From Aestuariibacter sp. A3R04 (GTDB lineage Bacteria > Pseudomonadota > Gammaproteobacteria > Enterobacterales > Alteromonadaceae), in NCBI RefSeq assembly GCF_018860805.1, contig NZ_JAHKQR010000002.1, positions 310,001 through 374,000 on the forward strand: a stretch of DNA of 64,000 bases, read 5' to 3'. The notes beneath the pieces are model-generated. The model was not told the DNA's origin, made no database searches, and worked only from the letters and a program-made list of their open reading frames with translations. Numbering within the stretch: position 1 is the first letter of the stretch; each line of letters begins with the position of its first letter. This document shows, piece by piece, positions 16,522 to 24,906 of the stretch. The translations under genes and the position numbers were made by a program.

Positions 16522-17144
16522 GACTCACTCCACTGGGTTAACAGTTTTTCTTTGTGCATAAAAAACCATTGTAGCGCAATTATTGCAGCAGCATTATCAA
16601 TACGGCCACTTCCTAGCCATGCAAGCGCGTCTTTTTCTTTCACCCTGTGCACTTTTATGTCTTCAGCCTCGTAATCGAGCCCGTGAATACCACTGGCTTT
16701 TGAGGCGTCTGTTTGCGCCATAAAAATGTGAATACGCTCCGTAGTACCTCCCGGACTGGCCAGATAGCTCAGCGCTTTTGTCACCTTATCGAGATGGATA
16801 CCGGCTTCTTCTTCTGCCTCCCGTATACACACATCTTTTTCCGTTTCACCTTCATCGATCACCCCGGCAATCACTTCAATAAGCCAGGGGCTTTCACTGG
16901 TAGCCATGGCGCCAATGCGTACCTGTTCGATAAGAACGAACTCTTCTCGTTCCGGATCATAGGGCAATACCGCGACCGCATGGCCACGTTCAAAGATTTC
17001 CCTCTTTACAACATCACTCCATCCTCCGGCAAAAAGACGATGACGAAAGTCGTACCGCACCATTTTAAAAAAACCGTCGTACAGAGGAGAAACGGCCTCA
17101 ATTTCGATGTCTTTTGAGGTAAACGTCTCGTTTTTTTTGTTCAT
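16518..17144 (-). CDS. nudF: ADP-ribose pyrophosphatase (Nudix hydrolase)
   Basis: A 208-residue Nudix hydrolase that splits ADP-ribose to AMP and ribose 5-phosphate. The Nudix box is complete: Gly in GVIDEGET, then REAEEEAGI, preceded by PWLIEVIAGV. The N-terminal ADP-ribose domain includes DFRHRLFAGGW and VLPYDPEREEFVLIEQVR. First gene of the nudF-yqiB-cpdA-yqiA operon, divergent from tolC across 249 bp, as in Escherichia coli. Confidence 0.93.
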   Translation of the reverse strand: MNKKNETFTSKDIEIEAVSPLYDGFFKMVRYDFRHRLFAGGWSDVVKREIFERGHAVAVLPYDPEREEFVLIEQVRIGAMATSESPWLIEVIAGVIDEGETEKDVCIREAEEEAGIHLDKVTKALSYLASPGGTTERIHIFMAQTDASKASGIHGLDYEAEDIKVHRVKEKDALAWLGSGRIDNAAAIIALQWFFMHKEKLLTQWSES

Positions 17145-17393
17145 TTACATTCACTCACGCATGTAAAGCGCCTATTATAATCATCAACTTGAAACTGGCT
17201 CAATAGCCACCATCTGATTATTCGGGCAAAAAATAATAACAGCAATCAAAGTGTAAACCGACTTTGCAACATATTCTGTTACAGTTAAACATGCCCTGTT
17301 ACCACAACAGACTATCGGTTTGCGATTAGGTTTCATACACTTCATGGCTTATGAGTCCAGTGGACCGTCAAATATTACAGGAAGGCACATTTA

Positions 17394-18770
17394 ATGAAAC
17401 GAACACTCTTATCATTGATGGTTGGATTGGGTGTCACCGTCGGCGCAACAACGTCAGCATTTGCGGATGATCTACTGCAGGTTTATCAGCAAGCCCTTGC
17501 CAACGACCCCGTGGTCAACCGTGCGAAAGCACAAAAAGACGCAGCATTTTCCGGCATAAAAATCAGCCGCGCATCTCTGCTGCCACAAATTTCCGGTTCG
17601 ATCGGTTACTCTACATCTTCGTCAGAAAACGCACAGTTTTTAGGCGAGGGTATTGTCACTATTGACTCCGACAGAGATACCTCCAGCTATGGTCTTGATT
17701 TGTCCATGTCATTGTACGACCACGCTAACTGGGTAGGTCTTGACAGAGCTGAAAAAGTCGCTGAACAAAGTGATGCCAACCTTGCCGCTGCGATGCAAGA
17801 ACTTATTGTTCGTGTTACAACTGCGTATTTTGATGTATTAAGAGCAAAAGACAGCCTTGAGTTTGTCAAAGCGCAAAAAAGTGCCATTGAACGTCAGTTG
17901 GAACAAACCAAACAGCGTTTTGAAGTGGGTTTGACCGCAATTACTGATGTCCATGAAGCGCAAGCCAACTTCGACAGCACAGTCGCACAGGAAATTCAGG
18001 CCGAAAATGCTGTAGAGTTGGCACTTGAAGCACTGCGGGTAATTTCGGGGAAATATCACGACAGACTATACGTTCTCAATACTGAGAATTTCTCTGCCAC
18101 CATGCCGCAACCAGCGACACCTGAAGCTTGGCTTGAAACTGCAGAAGAAAAGAACCTGGCACTTCTGGTGAATCGTCTTGCGATGGATATTGCTAAAGAA
18201 GATATTCAAGCAGCACGTGCTGGCCATTATCCCACCCTTGATTTAGTCGGCTCTGCTGGCAGATCAAAAACTAAAAGTACCACTACAGCTGGCGATACGG
18301 TCATCGACAATACAACACCGTTTCTCGATAACTACAGCGCGGGAATTACACTGACCGTACCCATCTTTCAGGGCCTGCGCGTAACCGGGCAAACTGAACA
18401 GGCCAAGCACAACTATATTTCTGCGAGCCAGGATTTAGAGCTGACTTATCGCCAAACAGTGCAATCGGTACGGAGTTCGTTTAACGACGTTAAAGCTTCC
18501 ATGTCTACGATCCGCGCTCTGGAACAAGCAGTGGTATCTGCACAAAGTGCGTTGGAAGCGACAGAAGCCGGTTTCGATGTAGGCACACGTACTATTGTTG
18601 ATGTGTTGAACAGCACCCAGAATTTGTTTGATGCCCGCAGAAACTTAGCCAGTGCCCGTTACGACTTTATTCAGGCTGTGGTGAATTTGAAACAAGCTGC
18701 TGGTAATCTGACAGCCCAAGACCTAGAAGTGATAAACAAAGGGTTGCGCCCCGCAGAAATGGACAGCTAG
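17394..18770 (+). CDS. tolC: Outer-membrane efflux channel TolC
   Basis: A 458-residue outer-membrane factor with a signal peptide (residues 1-24, ending SAFA) and the two-fold OEP repeat: RVTTAYFDVLRAKDSLEF and TKQRFEVGLTAITDVHEAQ in the first half, and QTVQSVRSSFNDVKAS and TEAGFDVGTRTIVDVLNS in the second. TolC trimers form the outer-membrane exit for RND/ABC efflux pumps and type I secretion. AGGAAGG lies about 8 bases before the ATG. Divergent from nudF, a conserved arrangement. A strong terminator follows at 18791. Confidence 0.95.
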   Translation: MKRTLLSLMVGLGVTVGATTSAFADDLLQVYQQALANDPVVNRAKAQKDAAFSGIKISRASLLPQISGSIGYSTSSSENAQFLGEGIVTIDSDRDTSSYGLDLSMSLYDHANWVGLDRAEKVAEQSDANLAAAMQELIVRVTTAYFDVLRAKDSLEFVKAQKSAIERQLEQTKQRFEVGLTAITDVHEAQANFDSTVAQEIQAENAVELALEALRVISGKYHDRLYVLNTENFSATMPQPATPEAWLETAEEKNLALLVNRLAMDIAKEDIQAARAGHYPTLDLVGSAGRSKTKSTTTAGDTVIDNTTPFLDNYSAGITLTVPIFQGLRVTGQTEQAKHNYISASQDLELTYRQTVQSVRSSFNDVKASMSTIRALEQAVVSAQSALEATEAGFDVGTRTIVDVLNSTQNLFDARRNLASARYDFIQAVVNLKQAAGNLTAQDLEVINKGLRPAEMDS

Positions 18771-18790
18771 AGCCCTAGGTATGATCAATA

Positions 18791-18826
18791 AAAGCCGCAC
18801 TGTTAATTAAACGTGCGGCTTTTTTA
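18791..18826. terminator. Bidirectional intrinsic terminator between tolC and the 57-residue gene
   Basis: AAAGCCGCAC (18791-18800) pairs with GTGCGGCTTT (18813-18822), giving a 10-bp stem with a 12-base loop and a run of T on the plus strand. It ends tolC. On the minus strand it lies just after the small gene at 18828-19001, so it may serve both. Confidence 0.88.
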
Positions 18827-18827
18827 T

Positions 18828-19001
18828 CTAAGCTAATACACCAGCTTCAGAAAGACGAGATTGCAAGGCGTTGAGGATCACAAGCAATTCACGTAAATCC
18901 CCTTCTAACAGGGCAGCGTGATCGCTGGTGGGAATAAAATTTTCCAGTTTTTCGCTTGTCTCAAGTAATTTTCCTTGCAAGCGAACTAAATCGTCATCCA
19001 T
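18828..19001 (-). CDS. Small acidic hypothetical protein (57 residues)
   Basis: ATG at 19001 runs 57 codons to TAG at 18828. AAGGG lies 8 bases before the ATG, and the gene fits exactly between tolC's terminator and the channel gene. The protein starts MDDDLVRLQGKLLETSEKLE and continues with leucine-rich helical heptads (ALLEGDLRELLVILNALQ), so a short two-helix coiled coil is likely. No signal peptide or membrane segment. I recognise no family. It is soluble and probably oligomeric; the rest is unknown. Confidence 0.65.
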   Translation of the reverse strand: MDDDLVRLQGKLLETSEKLENFIPTSDHAALLEGDLRELLVILNALQSRLSEAGVLA

Positions 19002-19115
19002 TATACGTGCCCTTAATCATGCAATACATTTTTTGCATTTTAGAGAGTTTTAAAACGCAATTACACCAGATTTAGTTCTTAAAATTTATACTTAAGTAGC
19101 ATATACACGCAAACC

Positions 19116-19931
19116 ATGAAAGCTTCTGAACTTCAAACGCGCTTCGAACGCATTCGCTCCAATAAGACTTTTGAAATATTTGTTATTTCAGTTATTGTTA
19201 TTTCTGCTCTGCTTGTCGGGGCCAAGACATACGATATGCCTAGGGGATTTGCTTCTGTCACCCTGATTCTGGATTGGTTTATCAGTGCGTTTTTTCTCAC
19301 CGAAATCACCATTCGCTTCTTAGGGGAAAAACAAAAAACACACTTTTTCAAAAGCTTCTGGAACTGGTTCGACACCTTGATTGTGGTCATTAGCCTCATT
19401 CCCGCTGAAAGCACCGACCTGGCTGTCATTGGACGCCTGGTAAGAGTATTTCGGGTACTCAGGATGATATCTATTATCCCAGAGCTGCGCATATTGCTGG
19501 TATCACTGGTAAAAGCGCTCCCCCAACTGGGTTATGTGATGCTACTGATGTTCATCATCTTTTATATTTATGCGGCTATTGGCAGTACCCTATTCGAAGG
19601 TATTAACAGCGACCTTTGGGGAGATATCACCATTTCCATGCTGACGTTATTCCGGGTCATGACCTTCGAAGACTGGACTGACGTGATGTACGAAACCATG
19701 GCAGTGTACCCCTTTAGCTGGTTCTACTATCTTACGTTCATCTTCTTTACCGCGTTTGCGTTTCTCAACATGGTGATTGGCATCGTTGTGGGCGTTATGG
19801 AACAGGAAAACGCCGCCGCCAGAAAAGAGGCTGCCGCAGAAAATAACGAGCCCACACTGCAAGATGTCATGGATGAACTCAAAGCCCTGAAAGCCCAGGT
19901 GTCCAGGTCTGCAAAGAACAAACCTGAGTGA
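19116..19931 (+). CDS. Prokaryotic voltage-gated cation channel (BacNav/CavAb-like)
   Basis: A 271-residue single-repeat ion channel with six membrane helices. S4 carries four arginines at every third position (Arg107, 110, 113, 116 in RLVRVFRVLR), the voltage sensor. The pore helix and filter read TFEDWTD at 183-189, followed by S6 (FLNMVIGIVVGVMEQE) and a C-terminal coiled coil (about 243-265) expected to hold the tetramer. Classical bacterial sodium channels have TLESWS(M/A) here; Asp186 and Asp189 instead match positions that give calcium selectivity in the engineered CavAb. The upstream gap has no strong ribosome-binding site. Ends before a shared terminator at 19936. Confidence 0.9.
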   Translation: MKASELQTRFERIRSNKTFEIFVISVIVISALLVGAKTYDMPRGFASVTLILDWFISAFFLTEITIRFLGEKQKTHFFKSFWNWFDTLIVVISLIPAESTDLAVIGRLVRVFRVLRMISIIPELRILLVSLVKALPQLGYVMLLMFIIFYIYAAIGSTLFEGINSDLWGDITISMLTLFRVMTFEDWTDVMYETMAVYPFSWFYYLTFIFFTAFAFLNMVIGIVVGVMEQENAAARKEAAAENNEPTLQDVMDELKALKAQVSRSAKNKPE

Positions 19932-19935
19932 CAAA

Positions 19936-19965
19936 AAAAGCCCGCGATACACATCGCGGGCTTTT
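19936..19965. terminator. Bidirectional terminator between channel gene and prsT
   Basis: AAAAGCCCGCGAT and ATCGCGGGCTTTT (right arm 19953-19965) form a long GC-rich stem with a 4-base loop and A/T tracts on both sides. It sits between the convergent ends of the channel gene (19931) and the TPR gene (19982). Confidence 0.9.
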
Positions 19966-19981
19966 CTCAATCAATCACTGG

Positions 19982-22765
19982 TTACAGACTGTAGCGAACC
20001 CGCATTCTCTCTGCGCGTTCTTTACCAGCCTCAGTGACAAAATCTTTGCCACGTATTTTTTGTCGGGCAACTTCTTTTCTTCCCATGTCCAGCAACAACT
20101 GAACATAGTTTAAATACACGGTGTCAGAGACACGACTGTCGTCACTAATCACCGCATCATACATCGACAGCGCTTCTTCATATTTATTCTGCTGAATGGT
20201 GATTTGCGCCAATGTATCAACCGAGTCAGCATTGCGCGGCTGTAAACCCACCGCCCGCTTCGCAAGTGGTGCAGCCTCATCCAACTCACCATCCTGATAA
20301 TACAGATATGCCAGGTTATTTAACACCACGAAATTATCGGGAGACTTATTCAGAATGTCATTGTATACCGCTTTTGCCTTGGTGTTGTCCTTGTCAATAA
20401 AGCGCTGGGCATACATCATGGCGACACGCAAATCGTCAGGTTTCTGTTCGAGGTGTTTTTCAATAAATGCCAGCGCCTTGTCCGATTGACCTGCACTTTC
20501 GTAAACAGCAACAACCAAAATAGCATTTTGTGCGTTAGGCGTTGCCTCATATGCAGCGTTTGCATCCTCAAGAGCCTCCATTTTCTTGCCTTCAAGCAAT
20601 GCAATTCTGGCGTTTATGCTGCGTACCAAAGGCAGTGTATTTACGCTGTCGGGCATATCATCCATTATCGCTTTTGCGGCTTTTCCTTGCCGACTAAGGG
20701 CTAGAAAATGTGCTTTTAACAGACGTATTTGTGAATCGGGGCGCTTGCTCAGGAACGCATTGGTCAGACTCAACGCATCACCGTACTTTTGTTCGGCGTC
20801 CAGCAGTAACAACATACCCAGCACACCAGTTTTGTCCTGAGGATACAGTGACAACCACTGTTCATAATGCCCCTTAGCGCCCAGTAGGTCATTCATTCGC
20901 ATGAGTGTCTGACCTTTCAAGTTCCAGTAGACCTTGGGCGTTTCAGCGGTTTCTTCTACCGGTTCAAGCAGGTTCAGTGTCTGTTGATAATCTTCCTTAG
21001 TGAAGGACACCCGAGCAGCGAGAAGGCGCAGCCCCAGATTATCAGGTTGTTGTTTTAGCTGTGTAAGAATTTGCTGTGCTACCTGGCCTTCATCAGCTGC
21101 ATCGTATTGAGATGCAATGGTGTAAAGCAGTGTTAACGCTGCCCCGTTGCCCGGTGAAACAGTCAGAGCGTTATTGAGAACTTCAACCGCACCGTCAAAA
21201 TCACTGTCGGTGAGAAGCAGTCTTGCCCGCACGATCTCGATATCAGCATTTTCCGGCTGCAGCGCTTCTGCTTTGTCTATTTCCTCCATTGCGAGCGCTT
21301 TTTCCCCCTGTTTGAAAGCTATTTCAGCCAGGAACAAGTGGGGCACATGGTTATCTGGTTCTTTCTCAGCCCATTCCTGAGCGGCAGCATTGGCCTCGTC
21401 GAACTTTCCTGTACTCATATAGGCCGTAATAAGCGTGCGCTGTGTAACAATAGAATCCGGAGCCTGAGCGGCAGCCGCTTCCAGGTTAACTAGCCCTTCA
21501 ATGTCGTTAATCGACAACTGCAACACACCTAAGCGAGCGAGATCTTCTGCGGTTTGCGACATTTCACTGGATTTCTCAATCATCGCTTTGGCATCAACCA
21601 GGTTTCCCTGTTGCAACAATTGGTAGCCCGCTTTGGAAAATAGTGTTGCATCCCCTTCGTTTTTAGCATCGACCCGGTTAAGCACCTGAGACGCGACTTC
21701 ACCCTCTCCCAACTGCAACAGACTGTCGGCATACAAACGCAACGCCGGATGTTCAGGTGGTAATGACGGGGCAACCTCGGCTAAATATTTGTTCGCCAGA
21801 ATATAATCTTGCATCTGATAGGCTGAATACCCCGCCACTAGCTTAATTGCGTCGTTGTCCTGCCCGCCCTGAATAGCCGTTTTAAAACGGGCAATGGCTT
21901 GTTCATAATTGCCGCTGTTGGCCTCAATGATGCCTTTGTACTGATTCAAAAGAGGATGCACAGGATTAAGAGCAAGCATTTCATCCACCATAGGCTCGGC
22001 CTGTTCCGTTTTTCCCTGTTCGATTAACAGTGTGATGTATACAAACTTGCTGGTTAGATCATTGGGGTTGGAATCGACATAGTCTTCAAACGCATCCAAG
22101 GCGGTGTCTTTATCACCTGTTGCCATGGCGAGCTTGCCAAGTTGCTGTAATACGTCTTTATTTTGCGGAGCCTGCTCTCGCAACGTTTTCAATGATGCTA
22201 CTGCGGCTTCATTCTCATTGTTAATAATGTGGCGATAGGCAAGTGCAAGCCCCCGATAAACTGAACTGGTATCCAGTTTTTCGAGGTCGTCGATAAGCGC
22301 CATCGCATCGTCGTTCTTACCCAATTGTGCCAGCGCCTGCATTTTGTAGAAACCAACCTCGGCCGATTCCACCGCACTCATGCCTTCCATCCGATAGTCC
22401 ACATCGGCTAAGGCGTTCTCAGCACCGGTTTTTTGATAGGCTACAGATAACAGCGGAATGACCTCAGACGCCGAATGTCCCAGATCCATGGCGCGATTCA
22501 GTTCCTTCTCAGCGCCTTCGTAATCGCCCATTTGCAAATAGAGTTTTCCCAGTTCAAAACGAGGCAAAGGTGCTTTGGGATTACTCTTTACCGCGTTTTT
22601 AAATTCGATGATCGCAGCCTCACTATCATTGGCAGCGACGAACTGCCTGGCAGCATCAAGATGCTCTTCTGTGCTTTTCTTTCCACAGCCGCTCAAACTC
22701 ATACTCAGGCATGCCGATACGGCCAGAGATATCAATAACCTCTTTCCTGCTCTGTTACTCTTCAT
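19982..22765 (-). CDS. prsT: PEP-CTERM system TPR-repeat lipoprotein PrsT
   Basis: A 927-residue lipoprotein. The signal ends in the lipobox LSGC (Cys27), followed by a Lys/Ser linker and then about twenty tetratricopeptide-like helical repeats to the end (for example FELGKLYLQMGDYEGAEKEL and VVLNNLAYLYYQDGELDEAA). Length, lipobox and repeats match the TIGR02917-type PrsT family, which accompanies XrtA/EpsH exosortase exopolysaccharide clusters. No exosortase, PEP-CTERM protein or polysaccharide gene is in this window, so it is an orphan here. Other TPR lipoproteins are an alternative but are rarely this long. Confidence 0.82.
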   Translation of the reverse strand: MKSNRAGKRLLISLAVSACLSMSLSGCGKKSTEEHLDAARQFVAANDSEAAIIEFKNAVKSNPKAPLPRFELGKLYLQMGDYEGAEKELNRAMDLGHSASEVIPLLSVAYQKTGAENALADVDYRMEGMSAVESAEVGFYKMQALAQLGKNDDAMALIDDLEKLDTSSVYRGLALAYRHIINNENEAAVASLKTLREQAPQNKDVLQQLGKLAMATGDKDTALDAFEDYVDSNPNDLTSKFVYITLLIEQGKTEQAEPMVDEMLALNPVHPLLNQYKGIIEANSGNYEQAIARFKTAIQGGQDNDAIKLVAGYSAYQMQDYILANKYLAEVAPSLPPEHPALRLYADSLLQLGEGEVASQVLNRVDAKNEGDATLFSKAGYQLLQQGNLVDAKAMIEKSSEMSQTAEDLARLGVLQLSINDIEGLVNLEAAAAQAPDSIVTQRTLITAYMSTGKFDEANAAAQEWAEKEPDNHVPHLFLAEIAFKQGEKALAMEEIDKAEALQPENADIEIVRARLLLTDSDFDGAVEVLNNALTVSPGNGAALTLLYTIASQYDAADEGQVAQQILTQLKQQPDNLGLRLLAARVSFTKEDYQQTLNLLEPVEETAETPKVYWNLKGQTLMRMNDLLGAKGHYEQWLSLYPQDKTGVLGMLLLLDAEQKYGDALSLTNAFLSKRPDSQIRLLKAHFLALSRQGKAAKAIMDDMPDSVNTLPLVRSINARIALLEGKKMEALEDANAAYEATPNAQNAILVVAVYESAGQSDKALAFIEKHLEQKPDDLRVAMMYAQRFIDKDNTKAKAVYNDILNKSPDNFVVLNNLAYLYYQDGELDEAAPLAKRAVGLQPRNADSVDTLAQITIQQNKYEEALSMYDAVISDDSRVSDTVYLNYVQLLLDMGRKEVARQKIRGKDFVTEAGKERAERMRVRYSL

Positions 22766-23009
22766 CCTTTTTACCTTTTTTACTGGCTAATCCATCAAAT
22801 TGCTGTACTAAATCTGTACAACGCGTATAATGCCGCCGCGATTGATACAGAAATTAGTACGAAATTCAAAAACTAGGCGTTTCTTCGCCACTCAGACACA
22901 ACCCTGTCGAGTAATTCCGTGGCAACCGCCATGCGAATGGAATATAATATCCGTTTAGTTACACATGCCGGCAATTGCCGTGCCCGCCTTACATTCATTA
23001 GGATCCTTA
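22766..23009. promoter_or_regulatory. Divergent promoter region and long leader of the DEAD-box helicase gene
   Basis: The 244-bp gap holds a perfect -10 box TATAAT (22826-22831) reading toward the helicase; the -35 is weak. Transcription from it would give a leader of roughly 170 bases. Long cold-responsive leaders are known for csdA/deaD-type genes in Escherichia coli. AGGA lies 7 bases before the start at 23010. Confidence 0.5.
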
Positions 23010-24743
23010 ATGACAAATACTGTCGAGCTGACATTTAAAGACCTCAACTTACCACCAAGCATCTTACAAGCTCTGGAGAAGGTTGGCTATGAAAAGCCAT
23101 CACCAATTCAAGCTGAAAGTATTCCGCTACTACTTGAAGGCCATGACCTACTAGGTCAGGCACAAACAGGTACCGGTAAGACAGCGGCCTTTGCGTTACC
23201 TATGCTCGCTAATATAGACCCAGAAGCAAAACTCCCGCAACTGCTGGTACTTGCTCCTACACGCGAACTTGCCATTCAGGTAGCCGAAGCCTTTCAGGTT
23301 TATGCCAGCTTTTCACAGAAAATTAAGGTTCTGCCTGTATACGGTGGTCAGTCTTATGATAACCAGATCCGCCAGCTTAAGCGCGGAGTGCAGGTTGTGG
23401 TTGGCACACCAGGCCGGATTATCGACCACATTAAACGCAAAACGTTAAACTTAAGTGAACTTCGCTTCCTGGTTTTAGATGAAGCTGATGAAATGCTTCG
23501 TATGGGCTTCATTGATGATGTGGAAACCATTCTTAGCCACGCGCCAGCAGAAAGGCAAACGGCATTGTTTTCTGCCACCATGCCTGGTCCCATCAAAAAA
23601 ATTACTCAGCGTTATTTGAAAGACCCAAAGCATGTAAAAATTGCATCAAAAGTCAGTACCGCCAGTACTATTCGCCAGCGCTATTGTCAGGTTGCACCAC
23701 ATCATAAACTCGAAGCACTCACCCGCATCATGGAAGTTGAACCCTTCGATGGGGTCATCATTTTCGTAAGAACGAAAACAGCGACAGTTGAATTATCAGA
23801 CAAATTATCTGCCCGTGGTTATGATGTTGAGCCACTAAACGGCGATATTCCGCAGAATGCTCGCGAGCGAACAGTGGAAAAGCTGAAACAGGGCAAGATT
23901 GATATTCTGGTTGCTACCGACGTGGTTGCCCGGGGTCTGGATGTTGAACGCGTAAGCCACGTAATTAACTTTGATGTGCCTTACGACACCGAATCCTACG
24001 TTCACCGCATTGGTCGTACTGGCCGTGCCGGACGAAATGGTGAAGCCATTTTGTTTATCTCACATCGTGAAAAACGCATGCTTTTCGCTATTGAGAAAAC
24101 TACCCGTCAGCCTATCGAGCGCATGCCGATACCTTCAATTAGCGAATTGAACGAAACTCGTCTGAGCAAGTTTAAGAATGCGGTTAGCGAAGCTACTACA
24201 GATGACAGCTTAGAATCGCTGATGCCGATTGTTGAGTCTTTGCAGAAAGAAACTGAAGCCTCGCCAGAGCGTTTGATTGCCGCGTTAATTAAACTGGCCC
24301 AGGGTGATGAACCTCTGTTGTTAAAAGAAACTGATCGCCCTGACCTGCACAGCAAGCCGCAACGAGAAGATCGCGGTGATCGTGCAGACCGTGGTGAAAG
24401 ACGTGGTAATAAGGGCGATCGTCCGGAACGTGGCGACAGACGGAACAAACGTGGAAGCAGCAAGCCGGAAGCCGGAATGCAACGTTTCCGCATAGATGTA
24501 GGCCATACCCATGGCGCTAAGCCAGGAAATATTGTAGGTGCTATTGCCAACGAAGCCAATATCAACAGTAAAAACATTGGTGCTATTGAAATTTACGACC
24601 GTTACAGCACTGTGGATTTGCCGGAAGGCATGCCGCGGGAAACCAAAGAGTTATTACAAAACACACGCGTAGCGGGCCAGCGTCTGGCAATTCGCGAGTG
24701 GTCAGACACGCCACCTAAAAAACGTGGGCCTCGCAAAAGCTAG
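23010..24743 (+). CDS. deaD: ATP-dependent DEAD-box RNA helicase DeaD/CsdA
   Basis: From ATG 23010 (AGGA upstream; the longer frame starts at an unsupported ATG 15 codons earlier) the protein has 577 residues. Motifs in order: Q motif (GYEKPSPIQ), Walker A AQTGTGKT (51-58), PTRELAIQV, TPGRIIDH, DEAD box LDEADEML, SAT, then RGLDVERVSHVINFD and HRIGRTGRAGR. The C-terminus has an Arg/Gly/Asp-rich linker and a DbpA-like RNA-binding domain (MQRFRIDVGHTHGAKPGNIV to IEIYDRYSTVDLPEGMP). CsdA unwinds structured RNA in ribosome assembly and mRNA decay at low temperature. An intrinsic terminator follows. Confidence 0.94.
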   Translation: MTNTVELTFKDLNLPPSILQALEKVGYEKPSPIQAESIPLLLEGHDLLGQAQTGTGKTAAFALPMLANIDPEAKLPQLLVLAPTRELAIQVAEAFQVYASFSQKIKVLPVYGGQSYDNQIRQLKRGVQVVVGTPGRIIDHIKRKTLNLSELRFLVLDEADEMLRMGFIDDVETILSHAPAERQTALFSATMPGPIKKITQRYLKDPKHVKIASKVSTASTIRQRYCQVAPHHKLEALTRIMEVEPFDGVIIFVRTKTATVELSDKLSARGYDVEPLNGDIPQNARERTVEKLKQGKIDILVATDVVARGLDVERVSHVINFDVPYDTESYVHRIGRTGRAGRNGEAILFISHREKRMLFAIEKTTRQPIERMPIPSISELNETRLSKFKNAVSEATTDDSLESLMPIVESLQKETEASPERLIAALIKLAQGDEPLLLKETDRPDLHSKPQREDRGDRADRGERRGNKGDRPERGDRRNKRGSSKPEAGMQRFRIDVGHTHGAKPGNIVGAIANEANINSKNIGAIEIYDRYSTVDLPEGMPRETKELLQNTRVAGQRLAIREWSDTPPKKRGPRKS

Positions 24744-24766
24744 CGTCCCAACAAATCGCATCCATT

Positions 24767-24796
24767 AAGGCAGGTGAATAAAACCTGCCTTTTTTA
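24767..24796 (+). terminator. Intrinsic terminator of deaD
   Basis: AAGGCAGGT (24767-24775) pairs with ACCTGCCTT (24783-24791), followed by a T-run to about 24795. Confidence 0.9.
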
Positions 24797-24906
24797 TATC
24801 AAAAAGAAATAACTAGGCAGAAAATGGATTTTTTAATTTTGCTGTAAAGCGTCAGAATATACGCTTAGTTTTATTGTGTATTTACTATTACAGGTGTGTA
24901 GCACTC

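Noticed and set aside
24355..24465. Repetitive GAxCGxGGxGA-like DNA in the helicase gene
   Set aside because: Encodes the Arg/Gly/Asp-rich linker of DeaD; a coding repeat, not a DNA repeat element or CRISPR.
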